NCBI RefSeq assembly: GCF_036013915.1
Contig: NZ_CP107899.1
Span: forward strand, 2,914,001 to 2,978,000
DNA from: Streptomyces sp. NBC_00464
GTDB lineage: Bacteria; Actinomycetota; Actinomycetes; Streptomycetales; Streptomycetaceae
Reading direction: 5' to 3'
Length of the DNA stretch: 64,000 bases
Under the pieces are notes generated by a model. That model had not been told where the DNA came from, ran no database searches, and saw only the letters and a program-made list of their open reading frames with translations. The position numbers and the translations under genes are program-made. Numbering within the stretch: position 1 is the first letter of the stretch; each line of letters opens with the position of its first letter. Shown here piece after piece: positions 46,932 through 53,724 of this stretch.

Positions 46932-48143
46932 ATGTCCACCACGACCACCCCCCACACCGGCACCACGTCCCGGACGCCCTTACGCGGCCGCCTGGCCGTC
47001 CTCTCCGTGACGCTGGGCATCTTCGTCGTCGTCACCACCGAGATCCTGCCGATCGGCCTGCTGAAGCCCATCGGGGCCGACTTCGGCGTCGCGGACGGCA
47101 CGGCGGGCCTGATGATGACGATGCCGGGCCTCCTCGCCGCCGTCGCCGCCCCGGTGGTGACCCTCGCAACGGCCCGCGCCGACCGCCGGCTGATGCTCTG
47201 CGCCCTCGTCCTGCTGCTCGCGGTGGCCGACTTCCTCACCGCGGCCGCGACGTCCTACTGGCTGGTGCTGGTCGCCCGGGTCCTCGTCGGCATCACCATC
47301 GGCGGCTTCTGGTCGATCGGCGCCGGTCTGGCCGGCCGGCTGGTCCGCCCGGCATCGGCCGGCCGGGCGACGGCGGTCATCTTCGCCGCCGTCCCCCTCG
47401 GTTCCGTGCTCGGCGTCCCCGCCGGCACCCTCATCGGCGATCTGGCGGGCTGGCGCACCGCGTTCGTCACGATGGGCCTGCTGTCCACGGGCGTGCTGGC
47501 CCTGCTGCTCCTGACTCTGCCCGCGCTGCCACCGGACCGGGTCACCCGCCCCGCCGTGCTCCGCGCCCTGCTGCGCGGCCCGGACACCCGGTTCGCGCTG
47601 TTGTTGACGTTCCTCGTCGTCCTGGCACATTTCGGCACGTACACGTATGTAACGCCGTTTCTGCGGGAGTTCACCCACGCCGGTCCGGGGACGGTCACCG
47701 GCTTCCTGCTCGTCTACGGGGCCGCGGGCGTGGCCGGCAACTTCCTCGGGGGCGCCCTGGTGACGCACCGCCCGCACACCGCGTTCGCGTCGGCCGCCGC
47801 GACGATCGCCGCCGCGACGGCCCTGCTGCCCGTCCTCGGCCGGTCCGAGGCGGGCGCGCTCGCACTCCTCGTCCTCTGGGGCCTCGGCTACGGCGCGGTA
47901 CCGGTCTGCTCACAGACCTGGTTCGCCCGCGCCGCACCACGGAACCCCGAGGCGGCCACGGTCCTGTTCACCGCGTCCTTCCAGGCGACGATCGCCGCCG
48001 GCGCGCTGGCGGGCGGCCACGTCGTCGACCGGGCCTCGCTCGGCGCGGTGATGTGGTGCGGGGCGGTGACGGCCGGCCTGGTGGTGCTCGTCGCCCTCCG
48101 GGCGAAGGGCCGCCCCGGGGCGGCGCCCCCGCCAAGCCGTTGA
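46932..48143 (+). CDS. MFS efflux transporter (DHA1/AraJ-like)
   Basis: 403-residue transporter with 12 helices. The helix 2-3 loop DRRLMLCA-type motif is weak, but the helix 4 RVLVGITIGGFWSIGAGLAGRL block and GSVLGVPAGTLIGDLAGWRTAFV (motif C, antiporter signature) are typical of drug or sugar exporters of the YdhP/AraJ/chloramphenicol-export group. ATG 46932 follows CAGGACGG. Codon 17 (46980-46982) is TTA, so efficient translation should need the bldA tRNA and so be linked to development or secondary metabolism. Confidence 0.87.
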   Translation: MSTTTTPHTGTTSRTPLRGRLAVLSVTLGIFVVVTTEILPIGLLKPIGADFGVADGTAGLMMTMPGLLAAVAAPVVTLATARADRRLMLCALVLLLAVADFLTAAATSYWLVLVARVLVGITIGGFWSIGAGLAGRLVRPASAGRATAVIFAAVPLGSVLGVPAGTLIGDLAGWRTAFVTMGLLSTGVLALLLLTLPALPPDRVTRPAVLRALLRGPDTRFALLLTFLVVLAHFGTYTYVTPFLREFTHAGPGTVTGFLLVYGAAGVAGNFLGGALVTHRPHTAFASAAATIAAATALLPVLGRSEAGALALLVLWGLGYGAVPVCSQTWFARAAPRNPEAATVLFTASFQATIAAGALAGGHVVDRASLGAVMWCGAVTAGLVVLVALRAKGRPGAAPPPSR

Positions 48144-48165
48144 CGACGCGGGCGCGTTCCCCGGT

Positions 48166-48618
48166 TCACCAGCGGTCCGGGGCGCGTTCGACGAGAACGA
48201 ACCAGACCGTCTTGGCGGTCCGTACCCGCCCGCCGCGCGTCGTGGTCCCCCAGCGGTCCGTCAGGCTCTCCACGATGACGAGGCCGCGCCCGCCCTCCGC
48301 GTGCGGCTCGGCGCCCGGCTTCGGCAGCAGGCCCGGTGCGTCGTCGGTCACGTAGACCATGACCTGACGGCGGTTCACCGTGACATCGACCCGGATGCGC
48401 GCCGACGACGTGTGGCGGTACGCGTTGGACACCACCTCGCTCACGCACAGCCGGGCGTCGTCGACCAGTCCGGGATGCCCGGTGGTCCGCAGCAGGGTGC
48501 CCACGAAGTCGCGTGTGACGCGGGGCGCGGCGGGGGTGTTCGGCGCGACGAGCCGGTAGCGCTCGCCGCGCTGCGGGAGGAAGGGTGCGGGCGGGGGCGG
48601 AAGAGTTACGGAGGTCAT
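48166..48618 (-). CDS. HATPase_c anti-sigma-like regulatory protein
   Basis: 150-residue protein with a GHKL/RsbW-type ATPase fold: VSEVVSNAYRHTSSARIRV is the N-box that binds Mg-ATP, DDAPGLLP and GGRGLVIVESLTDRWG are the G boxes. Stand-alone forms bind sigma or anti-sigma-antagonist proteins; in Streptomyces such AbaA/SpoIIAB-like proteins often sit beside WhiJ-like XRE and DUF397 genes, as here, where the next gene is a divergent WhiJ-like regulator. GGAGA lies before ATG 48618. Confidence 0.88.
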   Translation of the reverse strand: MTSVTLPPPPAPFLPQRGERYRLVAPNTPAAPRVTRDFVGTLLRTTGHPGLVDDARLCVSEVVSNAYRHTSSARIRVDVTVNRRQVMVYVTDDAPGLLPKPGAEPHAEGGRGLVIVESLTDRWGTTTRGGRVRTAKTVWFVLVERAPDRW

Positions 48619-48775
48619 GGCGCGGTCTCCCTGCGTGAGCGGTTCTCCGGTACGTCTGCGGGCGCTTCCGGTGAACCGTGGCATCGGCCGGTCCCGGGCG
48701 AGGCGAACTCGCTTGCGGGGGGCTGCACTTCGAGACACCGAGCCGTTTCCGGTCGACACCATTGGACGCTAGGGC

Positions 48776-48848
48776 ACAACATTGGGACGGCGCAACAGTG
48801 GGACGGCCGTAACACTCATACGAGTGGACCAGTGGCACAGTGGGGCGG
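48776..48848. repeat. Tandem operator-like repeats between the HATPase and XRE genes
   Basis: CAACATTGGGACGG (48777-48790) and CAACAGTGGGACGG (48793-48806) are 16 bases apart; a third, degenerate copy, GCACAGTGGGGCGG, is at 48835-48848, ending 31 bases before the regulator start. The same word appears in both arms of a palindrome after the DUF397 gene. Most likely binding sites of the adjacent XRE regulator. Confidence 0.65.
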
Positions 48849-48879
48849 CACACTCATAGCCGCACGAAAGGGAGGGCCG

Positions 48880-49728
48880 ATGCCGCCAAGGAGCTACCCG
48901 ACCGCCAGGCAGAAGCGATTGGGCGCGGAGCTGCGCAAGCTGCGCGAGCGCGCCGGAATGTCGGGGAGCGAGGCCGCCGCCTTCCTGGGTGGCGAGCGCG
49001 CCCAGATAAGCCACATCGAATCCGGCCGTTACGGCGTGAGCGACCAGCGCGTCCGCCGCCTGGCCGCCCATTACTCGGCCGGCGACAAGCACCTGGTGGA
49101 CGCCCTCGCGAGCATGGCCGAGGAGCGCACGAAGGGATGGTGGGACGACTATCGGGGCGTGCTCTCGCCGGGATTCCTGGACCTGGCCGAGCTGGAGCAC
49201 CGCGCCACCTACCTCCGCGCCATTCAGATGCTGCACATTCCAGGGATCTTCCAGACGGAGTCGTACGCACGGGATCTGATCCGGAGCGGCGTCTCCGACC
49301 TTCCGACCGCCGAGCTGAACGCCCGTGTCGAACATCGCGCGAGGCGTCGCGACATTCTCGACCGGCCCGCCCCGACCTCCTTCGAGGCATTTGTTCACGA
49401 GGCCGCGCTCCGCATGCGCTACTGCGACACCGACACCATGCGCGAGCAGCTCAACTTCCTCCACACAGCGTCCACCTGGCCGTCCGTAACGATCCGGATC
49501 ATCCCGTTCACGGCACAGATCACCGGATCGGCACATTCGATGCTGTACGCCGGAGCCAGCATTCCGGCGCTCGACACCGTACAGATCGACAGCGCCTTCG
49601 ACGCTGGATTCCTGGACGCCGAAGCGCAACTCGCCAGGTACCGAGAGCTGCTTGATTCCGTCGAGTCGATCTCCCTCGGCCCGGAGGACTCAGCCCAGTT
49701 CATCCAATCCATCGCACAGGAAACGTGA
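48880..49728 (+). CDS. WhiJ-like XRE regulator with DUF5753 domain
   Basis: 282-residue regulator. Residues 10-65 are an XRE helix-turn-helix (LGAELRKLRERAGMSGSEAAAFLG, ISHIESGRYGVS) and residues 100-275 the DUF5753/Scr1-like domain (LEHRATYLRAIQMLHIPGIFQTESYARDLI, IRIIPF). In the WhiJ system such proteins repress developmental genes until relieved by a DUF397 partner, which follows here. ATG 48880 has GGGAGG four bases upstream. Tandem repeats precede it and are candidate autoregulatory operators. The stop overlaps the DUF397 GTG start. Confidence 0.9.
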   Translation: MPPRSYPTARQKRLGAELRKLRERAGMSGSEAAAFLGGERAQISHIESGRYGVSDQRVRRLAAHYSAGDKHLVDALASMAEERTKGWWDDYRGVLSPGFLDLAELEHRATYLRAIQMLHIPGIFQTESYARDLIRSGVSDLPTAELNARVEHRARRRDILDRPAPTSFEAFVHEAALRMRYCDTDTMREQLNFLHTASTWPSVTIRIIPFTAQITGSAHSMLYAGASIPALDTVQIDSAFDAGFLDAEAQLARYRELLDSVESISLGPEDSAQFIQSIAQET

Positions 49729-49940
49729 GTCGAAGCGATATGACCGACGAAATCAACTGGCAGAAGTCGTCATTCTCGGGAGCGGACAACAACCAGAGCT
49801 GCATCGAGCTGGCGCCCGTGGACGGCGCAATCAAGATGCGCGAGAGCGATGACCCCGACCTGGTCGTCACGACGAGCGTCGCCAAGCTCCGCGCCTTCGT
49901 CCTCGGTGTCAAGGCCGGCGAGTTCGACCACCTGATCTGA
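49725..49940 (+). CDS. DUF397 protein, small partner of the WhiJ-like regulator
   Basis: 71-residue protein. INWQKSSFSGADNNQSCIELA is the DUF397 core, and the remainder (VDGAIKMRESDDPD and SVAKLRAFVLGVKAGEFD) is standard. These small acidic proteins act with WhiJ-like XRE regulators. GTG 49725 overlaps the regulator stop (GTGA) and has AGGAAA upstream; ATG 49740 is the alternative start. Ends before a clear terminator. Confidence 0.9.
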   Translation: MSRSDMTDEINWQKSSFSGADNNQSCIELAPVDGAIKMRESDDPDLVVTTSVAKLRAFVLGVKAGEFDHLI

Positions 49941-49954
49941 CCAACCCAACCGAG

Positions 49955-49985
49955 TGCCCTCCGCCTGCATGCCAGGCGGAGGGCA
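49955..49985 (+). terminator. Terminator of the WhiJ-like/DUF397 operon
   Basis: A perfect 12-base-pair stem (TGCCCTCCGCCT at 49955-49966 with 49974-49985) and seven-base loop, followed by TTTCG, 14 bases after the DUF397 stop. Confidence 0.88.
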
Positions 49986-49994
49986 TTTCGCATG

Positions 49995-50034
49995 GTGCGG
50001 CGCAACTTAGGGACGTCCCACTGTTGCACCGCAC
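49995..50034. promoter_or_regulatory. 40-base palindrome matching the regulator operator repeats
   Basis: Left half 49995-50014 and right half 50015-50034 are reverse complements at 16 of 20 positions. The inner arm of the right half read on the minus strand contains GCAACAGTGGGAC, the same word as the repeats upstream of the XRE regulator. It sits between the DUF397 terminator and the next gene (start 50189), so it is well placed to be a second binding site controlling that gene. Confidence 0.65.
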
Positions 50035-50188
50035 GCCGCAGTGACGCTACCGTCACCCTACGTCGCAACGCCGATCGAGCGCGCCGCTCGGCCGCGCGTG
50101 AAGTCTTCGTAACTGCCCCTGCATCAGCGCCCGTTGAGGGCCACGCGCTCATTCCGCGCACCCCCACGCCGTGATCGGACGGTCGACC

Positions 50189-50572
50189 ATGCGTACATCA
50201 CCCCAAGTCACCCCCTTCGAGGCCCGCGTCGCACGCGGCTTCCGGTTCGAAGTGCTTCGGTACGGCCCCGCCACCGGCTTCGTCCCCGAACCCGTCGACC
50301 TCCGCGTCCTGGCCGGCCCCCGTGAGGCGATCCGCGTCATCCGCGTCCAGCTCCGCGCGAGCCACGTCCTGGGGCTGACCCCGCACGAAGCGGCTCGGGC
50401 GCTCTACTGGGCCGACCAGGGCGGCTGGGTCCAGGCGCTCGGGGCGCTGCATCGCGGCGAGCCCTGCGGGTTCACGCTGCTGCTCCGCAAGGGGCGCCAT
50501 ATCGAGTGGCACGTACGCCCCGTGCTCCACCTGACGCTCACCCCCTCGGGGCCTCCGTCGAGAGCACACTGA
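50189..50572 (+). CDS. Small protein of unknown function beside the WhiJ-like locus
   Basis: 127-residue protein with no motif I recognise. It is mixed alpha/beta by eye (FEVLRYGPATGFVPEPVDLRVL, then a helix with HEAARALYWADQGGWVQALGALH) and has no signal or membrane helix. ATG 50189 has GGACGG upstream; a GTG at 50171 would add six residues. Codon use is normal. It lies after the 40-base palindrome, suggesting control by the WhiJ-like regulator. The DNA right after its stop is a rearrangement junction. Confidence 0.65.
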   Translation: MRTSPQVTPFEARVARGFRFEVLRYGPATGFVPEPVDLRVLAGPREAIRVIRVQLRASHVLGLTPHEAARALYWADQGGWVQALGALHRGEPCGFTLLLRKGRHIEWHVRPVLHLTLTPSGPPSRAH

Positions 50573-50574
50573 TC

Positions 50575-50700
50575 CGAACGCAAGGGGGTGATAAGCCGGT
50601 TCTCACCGAGGGCACGGAGGAAGGCGGGGGCGGCGCCGAGCGTTTCCGCGGCCCGGCCCATGGTGTGGGCGGGGTAGTCGTCATCGTCAAAGGTGTCGGC
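50575..50700 (-). pseudogene. Relic of a MerR-type regulator (N-terminal part)
   Basis: The minus strand encodes DDDDYPAHTMGRAAETLG and APAFLRALGENRLITPLRS, which is the DNA-binding start of a common Streptomyces MerR-like regulator. The match stops abruptly after TPLRS, where the GGHRRYSR wing should follow, three bases beyond the stop of the convergent neighbour. No start codon or rest of the gene remains, so it is a broken fragment. Confidence 0.7.
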
Positions 50701-50749
50701 AGAACGGGGGCTGCGTCTGCTTCTGCGGCCCCGGCAGCCCCTCGCCTCG

Positions 50750-50932
50750 CAGCGCGGCGCGAACAAAGACACCAACGGCCTGCTCCGCCCGCGCTCCCCC
50801 AAGACCACCGGCCTCGCCACCCACAGCCGCGAGCACCTCGATGCCGTCGCCGCCGAACTCAACAGCCGCCCACGCAAAACGCTCGGCCGGGAAACCCCAG
50901 CCGAGCGCCTGCCCAAACCGCTCGCAGCCTAA
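50750..50932 (+). pseudogene. Relic of an IS30-family transposase (C-terminal end)
   Basis: Encodes the last 60 residues of an IS30-type transposase: TNGLLRPRSPK, HSREHLDAVAAELNSRPRK and TLGRETPAERL, then a stop at 50930-50932. The DDE core and the rest of the gene are absent; upstream sequence switches to unrelated DNA next to the MerR relic. No terminal inverted repeats were recognised. Confidence 0.8.
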
Positions 50933-51008
50933 ACCATCGGCCACGTGTTGCAACGCCCCTCGGGTTCGCCCCTACGGGCGCCTCGTCATTCCTGCGGGAG
51001 CCGGATCC

Positions 51009-51437
51009 TCAGGCGTGGACCGACCACCCGTCGGAGCACGACTCGTCGGAGCCCTTGACCAGGCAGAGCTGGATGTTGTACCAGTTGCCCTCCGTGAGGT
51101 CCCCTGTCTTCTTCACCGTGACAGGAGAGCTCAACCCTCGGGTCGAGGCGACCCGGCCCGTACTCATACGAGCCTCGATCCCCCACCCGTCCGCGTTGAC
51201 ATCCTTGGCGATGAGCGTGTCGCCGTTGGCCTGCCAGTGGGCGCTTCCCGCGAGGCCGCATGCGCCATTGCAGGTCCAGTAGAACTCGATGGTCCGGCTT
51301 CCGTCGGCAGCCACCGGGGAGATCTCGAACCTATCCACCCCCGCGCTCGCACTGCCCGCCCCCACCGTGACCGCAATCCCTGTAAAGGCCACAACCGCCG
51401 TACACAGTGCGACAACTCTGGTGCGTACCTTGCTCAT
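51009..51437 (-). CDS. Small secreted protein of unknown function
   Basis: 142-residue exported protein. Signal peptide 1-32 (SKVRTRVVALCTAVVAF core, cleavage after ASA). The mature part of about 110 residues is beta-rich with four Cys (two in CNGAC, two in the C-terminal CLVKGSDESC), expected to make two disulfides. Aromatic and Asp/Asn content suggest a compact extracellular domain. ATG 51437 is preferred because the signal peptide begins there; upstream in-frame sequence is not protein-like. No homologue recognised by eye. Confidence 0.72.
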   Translation of the reverse strand: MSKVRTRVVALCTAVVAFTGIAVTVGAGSASAGVDRFEISPVAADGSRTIEFYWTCNGACGLAGSAHWQANGDTLIAKDVNADGWGIEARMSTGRVASTRGLSSPVTVKKTGDLTEGNWYNIQLCLVKGSDESCSDGWSVHA

Positions 51438-51575
51438 TGCCTGTTCCCCGTTCACCTCGTGTACATGGCCTGATGCCATGACTTCAGCGAAGTGCAGTAT
51501 AGGCAGGCCCACTTCGAGGCCATCTCGCGGCCGTCCCTGCTGCGCGGTCGACCAGGGCGAGGGTCCGGGGGCGTG

Positions 51576-51607
51576 GGTCCTGGCACCGCCATCGCGGTGC
51601 CAGGACC
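51576..51607 (+). terminator. Orphan perfect hairpin followed by TTT
   Basis: A 14-base-pair perfect stem (51576-51589 with 51594-51607), four-base loop CATC, followed by TTT on the plus strand. No plus-strand gene ends nearby, and the nearest gene on the minus strand starts 139 bases away at 51437, so the transcript it ends is unknown. Confidence 0.6.
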
Positions 51608-51806
51608 TTTGAGGAGCCGCTCGCGGCAACGAGTCCGCTCCCTCTCCGGAACTGAATTTGCCCGCAGTACATCGGAGAGCCCCGCAGCGGAAACAGGCCT
51701 GCTGCGGGCGCACCGTCAAAGATCGGGTATCCGCGCCGTCAGGTCAATACGGAGACACGGCTGCGGATAACACGACCGCTCCGAGCCCATGAGCTGGGAC
51801 GAAGCG

Positions 51807-51826
51807 CTTCCGGCCATGGCCGGAAG
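51807..51826. repeat. 20-base perfect palindrome
   Basis: CTTCCGGCCATGGCCGGAAG is its own reverse complement and lies about 300 bases before the small membrane-protein gene. Candidate operator or recombination relic. Confidence 0.5.
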
Positions 51827-52124
51827 GGGTACAAGTCGGCGGGACGCCAGCGCGCTTATCCACTTACCCCTCCAAAGCGGACACCGAAAAGGTGGGACGG
51901 ATCTGCGGAAACATGCGCCTCATCTCTGCCCTGACCAGGCGAGAAGCCCCGCGAATGTCGATGGTCCGCCCAGTTCGGCACAGGGACACCCGTGCGGTTA
52001 CGGCGTGCCTGGGGATAGTCCGGACGCCGCGCATGCTGCAACATCAATACCTACACAGGCGGCGGCAACCGCCTTGCACCACACACCTGTTCGCCCGCAA
52101 TACACGTACGTCTGGAGAACAAAC

Positions 52125-52355
52125 ATGAACGACAGCCTGCTCTGCGGCACGTTCGATGCCGTGCCGTCCCGGCCTCTCACCGTCCCCGAAGTCGTCGTCC
52201 TGATCGTCATCGTCGTCGCAACCACCACTCTCGCCCTCGCCGGACTCCCGGTCATCAGCGCGGCCGTACTGCTCGCCGAGGCGACGGTCCTGGGCATCCG
52301 GCTGCTTCGACGGCTGCGCGACGACTCCACCGAGCCGGGCCCGGCCGAGGTCTGA
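52125..52355 (+). CDS. Small single-membrane-span protein
   Basis: 76-residue protein. A short N-terminus with one Cys is followed by a long hydrophobic stretch (about residues 23-58, VVVLIVIVVATTTLALAG and onward), enough for one long or two short helices, then a basic and acidic tail (RLLRRLRDDSTEPGP). ATG 52125 has GGAGAA seven bases upstream. It ends six bases before the next gene, so the two form an operon. No family recognised. Confidence 0.7.
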   Translation: MNDSLLCGTFDAVPSRPLTVPEVVVLIVIVVATTTLALAGLPVISAAVLLAEATVLGIRLLRRLRDDSTEPGPAEV

Positions 52356-52361
52356 CCGACG

Positions 52362-53687
52362 ATGGGGCGCCGCGAGAAGCCGATCTCCCAGTGCAGCAAG
52401 TCCCTGGGCGCACTGGCGACATGGTTGCGAGCAGGCCGTGATGAGGCCGGGCTGACCTACCACCAGCTCGCCGCTCGTACGGACTTCAGCGCCGACACTC
52501 TCGCGCGCGCCGCCTCCGGATGCGGCGTGCCGCAGAACCTGAACGTGGTCACCTCCTACGCACGGGCCTGCGGCCGCAGCACGAAAGAGGCCGAACGCCT
52601 GTGGAAGCACGCCCGCCGCGACGAGGTCCGCGCCCAGGGCGTGCTCACGGGGCACCGTGGCGGAGCGCACATCAGCGTCGTCAAGGGCTTCGCAGACCTG
52701 CACTCCGCCATCGTCGACCTGTACCAGGACGACGGAAGCCCTCCGCTGCGGAGCCTGGACCCGCGCCTCGGCAGTGTGGGAAGGCTCCCTCGCAGTACGG
52801 CCGGCCGGGTCCTCAAGGGGCGGTCGACGCCGAGCCGCGACTTCGTCCTCGCGTTCGCGGAGGCCTGCGGCATCCGCAGGGCCGACCTCGCGGAATGGGG
52901 GAAGGCCTGGGACCGGGCGGACGCGGACCGCAGCAGCACCCGTGCGCGTCACCCGCAGAACGACCGTCTCATCACACATGACCGCATCACGCCGCGGGAC
53001 CTGCAACTGCTCATGAGCGACCTGGAGTCCTCGGCGCGGAAGGAACCCGGACTCAAACTGCTGGTCGACATCCCCCATCAGGACAGCGGCGCCGGACGGA
53101 AGTCGGCCCGTATGACCCGGGAACTGCTCGTGGACCAGGCGCAGCGGCGCGGAGAGCTCGCCTGTCCGCAGTGCCGCCGGCCGTCCTTCGGCTACAACGG
53201 CGCGCGAGGGTGGACCGCTGCCCTCTGCGCCGACTGTGTGCCCGCACAGGCATCCGAACCGTCCCCGCCCCATCCCCTGGACACCCCGACCCTGGTCCTG
53301 CGGCTCCCCGCCTCGGTTCCCCGCGCACCGCTCCCCCGTCGGGTACCGAAGCCGGCCTGGTCCCGTCCGCCGGATCAGCCGCCCACCCGGCCGCAGTACA
53401 TCGGCGCCGCGGCAACGCCCGGCGGGCCGCCCCCCGGCAGTCCGCCGCGGGCACCGGACTGGTTCGCTCCGCCCGCAGGTCCGGGCCGCCCGTACAAGTA
53501 CTGTCCGTGTGCCGCATGCCAGAACCCGGAGCGGCCACCGCCGGCCACGATCCCGCCCCCGCCGGTGCCGGACGGACCCCGGTCCACCACTCTCACCACC
53601 CGGATCCGGATCAACATCCCCGGCAGAAGGCCCATCCCGCCCGTCGTCATGCGTACGCCGCCGCCTCCGCCGACCGACCGTCAGTGA
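52362..53687 (+). CDS. Double helix-turn-helix, zinc-ribbon, proline-rich regulator-like protein
   Basis: 441-residue protein. Residues 12-85 form an XRE-like HTH (LATWLRAGRDEAGLTYHQLAART, then SADTLARAASG), and residues 105-185 repeat the theme (STAGRVLKGRSTPSRDFVLAFAEACGI). A four-Cys zinc site follows at Cys268, 271, 289 and 292 (CPQC, CADC), then about 140 mostly Pro/Arg-rich disordered residues with a second CPCAAC knot near 390. Related duplicated-HTH proteins occur in Streptomyces, but this full order is not one I know. Coupled to the small membrane protein upstream, it may be held at or released from the membrane; this is speculative. Confidence 0.7.
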   Translation: MGRREKPISQCSKSLGALATWLRAGRDEAGLTYHQLAARTDFSADTLARAASGCGVPQNLNVVTSYARACGRSTKEAERLWKHARRDEVRAQGVLTGHRGGAHISVVKGFADLHSAIVDLYQDDGSPPLRSLDPRLGSVGRLPRSTAGRVLKGRSTPSRDFVLAFAEACGIRRADLAEWGKAWDRADADRSSTRARHPQNDRLITHDRITPRDLQLLMSDLESSARKEPGLKLLVDIPHQDSGAGRKSARMTRELLVDQAQRRGELACPQCRRPSFGYNGARGWTAALCADCVPAQASEPSPPHPLDTPTLVLRLPASVPRAPLPRRVPKPAWSRPPDQPPTRPQYIGAAATPGGPPPGSPPRAPDWFAPPAGPGRPYKYCPCAACQNPERPPPATIPPPPVPDGPRSTTLTTRIRINIPGRRPIPPVVMRTPPPPPTDRQ

Positions 53688-53724
53688 CACCGGCCGGCGA
53701 GGCGGAGCGGCCCTGCCCGCCCGG

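Larger units (their letters stand above)
51438..52124. other. 687-base region without a supported gene
   Basis: Holds a strong orphan hairpin (51576-51607) and a 20-base palindrome (51807-51826). Several open frames cross it, but none has both a ribosome site and Streptomyces-like third-base use. GC is locally lower than in neighbouring genes from about 51650 on. It probably contains the promoter of the small membrane-protein operon near its right end and perhaps an untranslated RNA. Confidence 0.45.

Noticed and set aside
48301..48879. Upstream extension of the WhiJ-like regulator
   Set aside because: The frame is open for 193 codons upstream, but it overlaps the HATPase gene antisense and the operator-like repeats, and GGGAGG before ATG 48880 fixes the start.
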